DNA from: JBKECO01 sp047974745
GTDB taxonomy: Bacteria; Bacillota; Clostridia; Lachnospirales; Lachnospiraceae
Length of the DNA stretch: 10,589 nucleotides
Direction of reading: 5' to 3'
Assembly: GCA_047974745.1 (NCBI GenBank)
Contig: JBKECO010000043.1
Span: 1 to 10,589, forward strand
Part shown: one piece after another, positions 5,823-10,589 of the stretch
Numbering within the stretch: position 1 is the stretch's first letter
How the letters are laid out: the number at the start of each line of letters is the position of its first letter
Program-made: the position numbers and the translations under genes
The notes under the pieces: model-generated
Seen by the model: the letters and a program-made list of their open reading frames with translations, nothing else
The model's database searches: none
Told to the model about the DNA's origin: nothing

Positions 5823-6593
5823 ATGGCAAATATCTCAGCAATCCAGCCCATTCTCAATACAAATGAAGCAATTCAGCAGACAAAAGAATCAGAATCAACA
5901 GGATTTTCCTCCTATCTTTCTTCAGGCTCTGTAAGTATGGATGAAATATTTAATGAAGCTTCATCTACTTATGGTGTCCCGGAGAATTTGCTAAAAGCAA
6001 TAGCAAAACAGGAATCCAATTTCAATCCGCAGGCAACAAGCCGATGTGGTGCGCAGGGCGTAATGCAGCTAATGCCAAAGACAGCAGCGAGTCTGGGCGT
6101 GACTGATGCCTATGACCCTTATCAAAATATTATGGGTGGCGCCAAATACATCAGACAGATGCTGGACAAATACAATGGAGACACATCTCTTGCCCTGGCT
6201 GCTTATAATGCTGGCAGCGGCAATGTTGCAAAATATGGTGGAATCCCTCCGTTTAAAGAGACGCAGAACTATGTAGTAAAGGTCACTCAGTATATGAATC
6301 AGGACATTTCGGTTCCGACTGCATCCTATGCGATCGATCGTTCTACAACAGTCTTTCGTTCTGCTGGCTATATGGACAGCACCACTCTTTCAGAATCATT
6401 TATGGATCAGATATTTTCCTATGATGATTATTTGAAGCTGTTGACAACGATGCTGACCTCTGATCTGTCACTTGATCTGAATGGAGATGACAAGAAGGAA
6501 TCTGAAGCAGAACATGCAACGACCGACAGCGATTCTATGACAATGAATACCTATCAGCAGGCTTATGCTGCTTTAAAAAAAATAGAGAAGTGA
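5823..6593 (+). CDS. Lytic transglycosylase (SLT domain) protein
   Basis: A 256-residue protein with one SLT domain that would cleave peptidoglycan glycan strands. The domain spans about residues 37-160 and has the family blocks in order: KQES with the catalytic Glu64, GVMQLMP (79-85), AYNAGSGNV (127-135) and ETQNYV (146-151). No signal peptide or membrane segment is visible; the first 36 residues are polar (Gln, Ser, Thr, Glu rich). The C-terminal 95 residues are not a recognised domain and include an acidic stretch, DLNGDDKKESEAE (218-230), faintly like a calcium-binding loop. Without a Sec signal, the protein may leave the cell through another route, for example as a flagellar or spore-related factor, or act after lysis; this is inference. 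It stands alone, divergent from the TrmB-like regulator, with its own promoter and terminator. Confidence 0.88.
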   Translation: MANISAIQPILNTNEAIQQTKESESTGFSSYLSSGSVSMDEIFNEASSTYGVPENLLKAIAKQESNFNPQATSRCGAQGVMQLMPKTAASLGVTDAYDPYQNIMGGAKYIRQMLDKYNGDTSLALAAYNAGSGNVAKYGGIPPFKETQNYVVKVTQYMNQDISVPTASYAIDRSTTVFRSAGYMDSTTLSESFMDQIFSYDDYLKLLTTMLTSDLSLDLNGDDKKESEAEHATTDSDSMTMNTYQQAYAALKKIEK

Positions 6594-6626
6594 CTGCCCT
6601 CACAGGAGCAGACGCTTCTCTTTTTT
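6573..6626. terminator. Bidirectional terminator between the transglycosylase and MFS genes
   Basis: GAGAAG (6585-6590) pairs with CTTCTC (6615-6620), with further pairs CTGC/GCAG and CCT/AGG inside. Six T follow on the plus strand; on the minus strand the hairpin is followed by TA and eight T, supplied by the lysine codons at the end of the transglycosylase gene. The stem overlaps that gene's stop codon, and the structure can serve both convergent genes. Confidence 0.8.
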
Positions 6627-6664
6627 CGTTTTTATCAAATTACACAATTTCTTGATTCTTGTGA

Positions 6665-7954
6665 TCAGTGATACCCGATGGTCGTATCCTTCAATCTGAC
6701 AGCAAGAAGGATTGCGATTGCTGACATTACAGTAAAAATAAGAAATACATTACGAAATCCTATTGTTTCATGACCGATCCCTGCAACTTGCAGCATAATC
6801 GGAACAATGATCAGAGCAAAGGAGCGAAGTCCTACAACAAAAGGAACTACAAGTTTATTTGCCTGTGCAAAATCAAATCTTCCAAAAATTTGAATGACCA
6901 TGGAAGGCATCAGATTTCCAAGTCCGCCCAACAGGCATGCATACATAATAACTGAAAGTATGGAGATCGGAAGGTTCACCATCTGTGCTCCTAACGCTGC
7001 AACAGCCATCATGATCGTCCATAGGATACAAAAGATTTCAACTGCTTTTTTTGTTCCGATCTTCTGATCGATATAGCCCCAGATAAAAGAAGCCGGTATT
7101 CCAATGACAGAGGCAATGGTCAGCCACATAATCGCACCTGTCGTTTCCATTCCAACAGAGACAAGTCTTGGAATCATCTGAGAGACCGTGCCCACCAGAC
7201 CAATAAATAAAAATCCAAAAATAAATACCAGTGACCAGAATTCCTTTGTTTTTAAGAGTTTTCCTGCTGTCCACTCAGATTTGTAGGATTCTAGAAATTT
7301 CAACATTCTCTTCGTTTCCTCATCGCTGACCTTTTCATTATCCGGATAGGCATTTGCCTCCTCTGGGTACGCCTTGAACCAGAACAATGTGACTGCTGCA
7401 AGAAGTATGCAGATCACAATCATCAGATAAAATGGTGCACTCAGTGAAATGTTTGATATCATGCCATGAAAAACACCCACCATGATCGCACTTGAGAAGC
7501 ACATTCCCATGGTTGCCCAGCCGAGGGCAATTCCCTTCTTTTTCGGAAACCAGTTGCTCATGATCTGCTGTGTAGATACGAGATTGATCGAATTTGAAAT
7601 CGCCGTGATCAAAATCACAATCACACCATACATGGCAATATTGGAAGCATTTCCATATAGTAGCCAGGTCAGTGCATAGATCAGGAGAATTCCGATCGTT
7701 GGAATTTTTACGCCTTTTTTTGCAATAATGATCCCAAACAGCAGCGAAATCGGAATTCCTGCGAACCCACCGATCGCTGAGAATAGCAATAAGGCATTAC
7801 TCGAAGACATATTGAATTGCACCGCAAAGAAATCTGCTGTCACATTCAGTGTATCAGGCGGCGTACTGGAAAACATATATAGAAAAAATACAAATATGAT
7901 GATCTCCCACCCCTTACGTCCAAAATCACTACTTACCTTTTTTGTTGAATCCAT
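6665..7954 (-). CDS. MFS transporter, oxalate/formate-antiporter-like (OFA type)
   Basis: A 429-residue inner-membrane carrier with 12 predicted helices in two groups of six: six in residues 17-195, a charged cytoplasmic loop of about 40 residues (195-236), then six in 240-423. The conserved loop after helix 2 is reduced to FGIIIAKKGVK (73-83). Between helices 4 and 5, NWFPKKKGIALGWATMG (134-150) resembles the OFA/monocarboxylate group, so a carboxylate substrate is plausible but not shown. The start at 7954 is set by AAGGAGGA (7960-7967) 5 nt upstream. The neighbours give no catabolic genes for a matching substrate, so the cargo remains open. A 58-codon frame overlaps the first 26 bp. Confidence 0.85.
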   Translation of the reverse strand: MDSTKKVSSDFGRKGWEIIIFVFFLYMFSSTPPDTLNVTADFFAVQFNMSSSNALLLFSAIGGFAGIPISLLFGIIIAKKGVKIPTIGILLIYALTWLLYGNASNIAMYGVIVILITAISNSINLVSTQQIMSNWFPKKKGIALGWATMGMCFSSAIMVGVFHGMISNISLSAPFYLMIVICILLAAVTLFWFKAYPEEANAYPDNEKVSDEETKRMLKFLESYKSEWTAGKLLKTKEFWSLVFIFGFLFIGLVGTVSQMIPRLVSVGMETTGAIMWLTIASVIGIPASFIWGYIDQKIGTKKAVEIFCILWTIMMAVAALGAQMVNLPISILSVIMYACLLGGLGNLMPSMVIQIFGRFDFAQANKLVVPFVVGLRSFALIIVPIMLQVAGIGHETIGFRNVFLIFTVMSAIAILLAVRLKDTTIGYH

Positions 7955-8105
7955 CCTTCTCCTCCTTGATCCCTATGTTACTTTTGAGTTCATTATATAC
8001 GTTCTCTAACTGTTCTTCCTTGTATGACTGCACAATAATGTGCCAAAATCTGGCACTGCTCTTGTACGAACGCACATCCCCCTCCAGGCCGATACGATAC
8101 AACAT
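7929..8105 (-). CDS. Unrecognised 58-residue open frame overlapping the MFS start
   Basis: The frame encodes a 58-residue peptide (MLYRIGLEGDVRSYKSS... ending GFNKKGK) with balanced composition and a likely amphipathic helix over residues 18-43 (RFWHIIVQSYKEEQLENVYN). It ends 26 bp inside the MFS gene in another frame, and its codons 46-50 form the MFS ribosome binding site. That layout is typical of translational coupling. The ATG at 8105 has no clear Shine-Dalgarno sequence; the preceding bases are an A-rich run, and the frame stays open back to a TAA about 36 bp upstream. It could be a small protein, a leader peptide controlling the transporter, or the tail of a gene whose 5' part has been lost. 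I do not recognise the family. Confidence 0.4.
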   Translation of the reverse strand: MLYRIGLEGDVRSYKSSARFWHIIVQSYKEEQLENVYNELKSNIGIKEEKDGFNKKGK

Positions 8106-8145
8106 CTCATTCTTTTTTTTAACTATTTCATGAATTTTTTATGAT

Positions 8146-8173
8146 TTGACATTTCTATCATTTATTTTATAAT
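8146..8173 (+). promoter_or_regulatory. Consensus promoter of the aquaporin gene
   Basis: Perfect -35 TTGACA (8146-8151) and perfect -10 TATAAT (8168-8173) with a 16-bp spacer. The start site would fall near 8180, about 46 nt before the ATG. Confidence 0.85.
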
Positions 8174-8189
8174 AAAATATGATAGAAAT
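8151..8189. repeat. 39-bp inverted repeat covering the aquaporin promoter, candidate operator
   Basis: ATTTCTATCAT (8151-8161) and ATGATAGAAAT (8179-8189) are perfect 11-bp inverted arms. The 17 bp between them contain a second dyad, TTTTAT-A-ATAAAA, shifted by 1 bp. Together they cover everything from the last base of the -35 box to the expected start site, and lie between two divergent genes, as expected for a repressor site. No T run follows as in a terminator. Confidence 0.65.
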
Positions 8190-8225
8190 TTAATTTTAAC
8201 ACAATTCAAACACATGGAGGACTTT

Positions 8226-8921
8226 ATGAAAAAGTACATTGCAGAATGCTTTGGCACCGCAGTTCTGGTATTATTTGGCTGTGGTTCCGCTGTTACGGCG
8301 AACACTTTGATGGGGAACAATAGTGCTGCCGAACCACTTGGCTATACTACATTACTGATTGCATTTGCATTCGGTCTGTCTGTAGTCGTTATGGCTTACA
8401 CCATCGGAGATATATCCGGATGTCATATTAATCCAGCTATTTCCATCGGCTTTTTTGCTTCGGGAAGGATGTCTGCCAAAGATCTTATCGGATATCTTGC
8501 TGCTCAGTTCATCGGTGGTCTCGCCGGAGCCGGCTTACTTGCTTTATTTATGGGCAGCACAGCAGCACTGGGACAAAATGGATATGGAGAAGCAAGCGCA
8601 CTGAATACAGGTATGGGAATGACCTTTGCAGTGGAAACTGTACTCACCTTTGTTTTTGTTCTGCTCGTTCTAAAAATTACCGCCAATTCAAGTTATTCCT
8701 CGATCGCCGGTCTTATTATCGGACTGGCATTGACCCTGATCCATATTCTTGGAATTCCGTTTTCCGGAACATCCGTGAATCCTGCAAGGAGCTTTGGTCC
8801 TGCACTTTTAGCAGGGGGACAGGCGCTAATGCAGGTATGGTTATTTCTGCTTGCACCAGCTTTGGGTGGTGTACTTGCGGCCCTTGCCTTTAAGGCATCT
8901 GAAAAGGGAAAATCTGCTTAA
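8226..8921 (+). CDS. aqpZ: Aquaporin Z-like water channel (MIP family)
   Basis: A 231-residue integral membrane channel with six helices and two pore half-helices bearing NPA motifs: HINPA (67-71) and SVNPAR (183-188). The selectivity-filter residues align with those of E. coli AqpZ: Phe49, His173, Thr182 and Arg188. This set favours water over glycerol, so AqpZ rather than GlpF is chosen. The N-terminal AECFGT block is also typical. The start at 8226 is preferred because GGAGG (8216-8220) lies 5 nt before it. An ATG at 8214 is in frame but overlaps that ribosome binding site. The gene is monocistronic, with a consensus promoter inside a large inverted repeat and a strong terminator after it. 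No glycerol-kinase neighbour is present. Confidence 0.93.
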   Translation: MKKYIAECFGTAVLVLFGCGSAVTANTLMGNNSAAEPLGYTTLLIAFAFGLSVVVMAYTIGDISGCHINPAISIGFFASGRMSAKDLIGYLAAQFIGGLAGAGLLALFMGSTAALGQNGYGEASALNTGMGMTFAVETVLTFVFVLLVLKITANSSYSSIAGLIIGLALTLIHILGIPFSGTSVNPARSFGPALLAGGQALMQVWLFLLAPALGGVLAALAFKASEKGKSA

Positions 8922-8928
8922 TTGCACA

Positions 8929-8971
8929 AAAAAAAAGAAGCTTATCCTATAGGGCGTAAGCTTCTTTTTTT
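8929..8971. terminator. Bidirectional terminator between aquaporin and nucleoside hydrolase genes
   Basis: GAAGCTTA (8937-8944) pairs with TAAGCTTC (8957-8964), flanked by an A run on the left and a T run on the right that lengthen the stem and give T tracts on both strands. The loop contains CCTATAGGG. It serves both convergent genes. Confidence 0.85.
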
Positions 8972-8998
8972 GTATTTTTTTATAATTCTTATTCTCAT

Positions 8999-9913
8999 TT
9001 ATCCTTTTCTTGCAAATAAAGCGAGCTTGGAAAAGAAATCCTCTAGAAACAGTCTGGAGTCATATCTTCGGTAAACACGGATCTTATGTGTGGCACTACT
9101 CTTCTCATATAGCATATCCTGACTAATATGATACGGAATAATCAGATCATATTCAAATCTGTGTTCATAGAGCAGCATGCCAACAGCTGGCGAATCCCCG
9201 AGAACCCAGGTCTCTCCAGATCGAAATACACTGTTTCTGGGTATGTCATCAAAGCTATGGTCGATCAATTGCTGAAACAGATAGTCTCCTATCTCACCCT
9301 GACCAGCGACCTTTAACTCGAGTTCAGCCAGTGAAACAGGAAGCATTTCATACACGTTCTTTGGGATCTGCCACACCTCCATCCCAGACTGGAGAACGAC
9401 ATTTGCTGCATGAATGTCATTGCCCAGATTAAATTCCGCTCCTCCGCCCGGATAGGCTCCTCCGCCGATCCAGATCACTGTCAGCCTGTCCCTGATCTCT
9501 GGCTGTAACAGATATGCACTTGCCATATCAGTAAGCGGACCCATGAATGCCACGAATAATCTTCGTGAATCCTCCTTCATTGCCTCTCTTATAATCAGAT
9601 CGGCTCCCTCTGAGGGTATTGGCGTCTTAGTATCTGTCATTCCATGACTGGCACCATGAAACAGCATATCCTGTGTATTGAGCTTCATCTTTTCAAAAAT
9701 GATCTCGATCTCATGATAGCTTTGTTCCATGCTGTCTGCATGACGATCCGTTCCATAATGTGCCGCAATCATACCCACATTCTCTATCTTTGGGCTGAGC
9801 AGTGCATGTACGATGGCAAATTGATCATCTGCTTCATTTTTCGCATCTGTATTTGTAATCAGTCTTACTATTTTTTCTTCCGGTACCTGAAATCTATAGT
9901 TCGTATATCGCAT
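8999..9913 (-). CDS. Nucleoside hydrolase family protein with variant N-terminal motif
   Basis: A 304-residue protein of the inosine/uridine-preferring nucleoside hydrolase fold, enzymes that split ribonucleosides into base and ribose using a calcium ion. Family blocks seen: an N-terminal aspartate cluster TDAKNEADDQ (22-31) in place of the classical DTDPGxDD, GPLTDMASA (125-133), IGGGAYPGGGAEFNLGNDI (149-167), which covers the substrate-binding E-F-N block, and LGDSPAVGML (238-247) with the C-terminal calcium-binding Asp240. The inserted residues in the first motif suggest a subfamily whose substrate may not be a standard nucleoside. No signal peptide is present, so it acts in the cytosol. 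The start at 9913 is chosen because GAGGGAGAG lies just before it; the frame is open to 9967, but those extra codons overlap the likely regulatory region. It is a single gene, without purine or pyrimidine salvage neighbours. Confidence 0.82.
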   Translation of the reverse strand: MRYTNYRFQVPEEKIVRLITNTDAKNEADDQFAIVHALLSPKIENVGMIAAHYGTDRHADSMEQSYHEIEIIFEKMKLNTQDMLFHGASHGMTDTKTPIPSEGADLIIREAMKEDSRRLFVAFMGPLTDMASAYLLQPEIRDRLTVIWIGGGAYPGGGAEFNLGNDIHAANVVLQSGMEVWQIPKNVYEMLPVSLAELELKVAGQGEIGDYLFQQLIDHSFDDIPRNSVFRSGETWVLGDSPAVGMLLYEHRFEYDLIIPYHISQDMLYEKSSATHKIRVYRRYDSRLFLEDFFSKLALFARKG

Positions 9914-9930
9914 AATCTCTCCCTCTCGTC

Positions 9931-9957
9931 TCATGATCTGTCTATAGCATATCATGA
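9931..9957. promoter_or_regulatory. Imperfect 27-bp palindrome upstream of the nucleoside hydrolase gene
   Basis: TCATGATCTG and CATATCATGA form inverted 10-bp arms with one mismatch around a 7-bp centre (TCTATAG). The palindromic hexamer TCATGA recurs exactly 21 bp apart, about two helical turns, as in a dimer-binding operator. It lies 18 bp upstream of the start codon. Confidence 0.45.
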
Positions 9958-10073
9958 TTTTTTTCACTGGTCACCTGTAACTATTTATAGATACTGTGCT
10001 TTTTTTAATGTTTTATAGTTGGTTAAGGTGTCAAAAGTAGACACCAAGTCATCAAAATCCTCACCAAATATAG

Positions 10074-10079
10074 TATAAT
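10074..10079 (+). promoter_or_regulatory. -10 element of the transposase gene
   Basis: A perfect TATAAT lies 30 bp before the transposase ATG. No good -35 box is seen at the right distance, so the promoter is probably weak, as is usual for insertion sequences. Confidence 0.45.
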
Positions 10080-10109
10080 AAAGGCATATGAAAAGGTGAG
10101 GTACAGGAC

Positions 10110-10589
10110 ATGTCTTTTAAAACAAATCAAACACAACAGATTACTCTGAATGACAGTTTTCTCAATCAAACACTAAGAACACAAAAAATGATTATGAATT
10201 CCTGGTGCAAAGATTTTTCAGATATTGTTTTTCCTGCGATTAAGGAGGAGCGGTTTTCTGTCCTTTATAGTGGCAATAAAAATTCAAGGCCAAATACACC
10301 GATCAACATCATTGTTGGTGCATTGATACTAAAAGAATCCAATGGCTTGAATGATGACGAACTTCTCGAATCTATATGCTGTGATATTCGTTACCAGGAT
10401 GCCCTGCACACAACACATGTGGATGAGCAGCCCGTCAGCGACAGGACATTCAGCCGGTTTCGTGCACGCCTCTATGAGTATGAAAGGGAATCAGGTGAAA
10501 ATCTTTTGAACGATGAAATGATGCATCTTTCTGAAGTTTTTGGTAAATATATGAACCTGAATTCTAATATAAAACGTATGGACAGTCTG
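10110..10589 (+). CDS. IS1182-family transposase, N-terminal part (runs off the right edge)
   Basis: The first 160 codons of a DDE transposase. After a short N-terminal part, residues 63-125 match the DUF772-type domain that precedes the catalytic core in this family: TPINIIVGALILKES, then DDELLESICCDIRYQDALHT and DEQPVSDRTFSRFRAR. The frame is open to the window edge, so the catalytic residues cannot be checked. The start at 10110 has GGTGAGG upstream at 10095-10101. The reading frame shows no damage in the visible part. It lies in the same orientation as the aquaporin gene and is divergent from the nucleoside hydrolase gene. Confidence 0.88.
   Translation, partial: MSFKTNQTQQITLNDSFLNQTLRTQKMIMNSWCKDFSDIVFPAIKEERFSVLYSGNKNSRPNTPINIIVGALILKESNGLNDDELLESICCDIRYQDALHTTHVDEQPVSDRTFSRFRARLYEYERESGENLLNDEMMHLSEVFGKYMNLNSNIKRMDSL

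Larger units (their letters stand above)
10019..10589 (+). mobile_element. Left part of an IS1182-family insertion sequence
   Basis: The transposase gene, its leader and a subterminal hairpin GGTGTC-AAAAGTA-GACACC (10027-10045) form the left part of an insertion sequence that continues past the window. The exact left end cannot be fixed without the matching right inverted repeat; about 10019 is an estimate, where the sequence changes from AT-rich spacer to the hairpin region. Confidence 0.55.

Noticed and set aside
6474..6512. Dockerin or EF-hand-like calcium loop (DLNGDDKKESEA) in the transglycosylase
   Set aside because: The last liganding position is Ala and there is no second loop or flanking helix pattern; probably just an acidic linker.
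7942..8133. 63-codon plus-strand frame opposite the MFS start region
   Set aside because: It is antisense to the 58-codon minus-strand frame and the MFS start, with a low-complexity Leu/Ser/Phe composition; no ribosome binding site was seen.
8946..8955. CCTATAGGG in the aquaporin terminator loop, identical to the core of the CsoR operator
   Set aside because: It is a 9-bp match only, lacks the outer TA arms in the right phase, lies in a terminator loop and is not near a promoter start. Likely coincidence.
9914..9967. Upstream ATG extending the nucleoside hydrolase by 18 residues
   Set aside because: The added residues are not family-like, and a clear ribosome binding site precedes the ATG at 9913.

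Overview
The window looks like chromosomal DNA of a low-GC Firmicute, most likely an anaerobic gut Clostridia/Lachnospiraceae. The grounds are the AGGAGG-type ribosome binding sites, consensus sigma-A promoters (TTGACA/TATAAT with 16-17 bp spacing), a csoR-copA copper operon, an oxalate/formate-antiporter-like MFS protein, a TrmB-type regulator and an IS1182-family transposase. No rRNA, CRISPR array or complete defence system is visible. The assignment comes from reading the sequence, not from a database search.

Layout from left to right: (a) 1-278, minus strand: a 5'-truncated open frame resembling the two membrane segments of the type VII secretion ATPase EssC. It stops just short of the terminator of a tRNA-Leu(CAA) gene (361-443), so it looks like a scar or the edge of an integrated element. 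(b) 517-3472, minus: a copper-efflux operon, csoR then copA. It has one promoter whose start site lies under a palindromic CsoR operator. CopA carries an extra heavy-metal-associated (HMA) domain at its C-terminus, preceded by its own Shine-Dalgarno sequence and ATG, so the operon may also make a free CopZ-like chaperone. (c) 3563-5653, minus: a TrmB-like regulator followed 3 bp later by a fold-type III PLP decarboxylase of the LysA family, ending in a 14-bp tandem repeat and a terminator. (d) 5823-6593, plus: a soluble-looking lytic transglycosylase (SLT) protein, divergent from the regulator. (e) 6665-7954, minus: a 12-TM MFS carrier with a 58-codon open frame overlapping its 5' end. (f) 8226-8921, plus: an AqpZ-like water channel whose consensus promoter is buried in a 39-bp inverted repeat. 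(g) 8999-9913, minus: a nucleoside-hydrolase-family protein with a modified N-terminal aspartate motif. (h) 10110-10589, plus: the N-terminal part of an IS1182-type transposase running off the right edge.

The best-supported functional unit is copper homeostasis: CsoR senses Cu(I) and releases the operator, and CopA (with or without an internally started CopZ-like product) exports copper. The other genes look like separate transcription units bounded by clear, often bidirectional, terminators. The observations most worth checking are the possible gene-within-gene copZ at the 3' end of copA, the EssC remnant beside the tRNA, the 58-codon frame upstream of the transporter, and several promoter-embedded repeats that look like operators.
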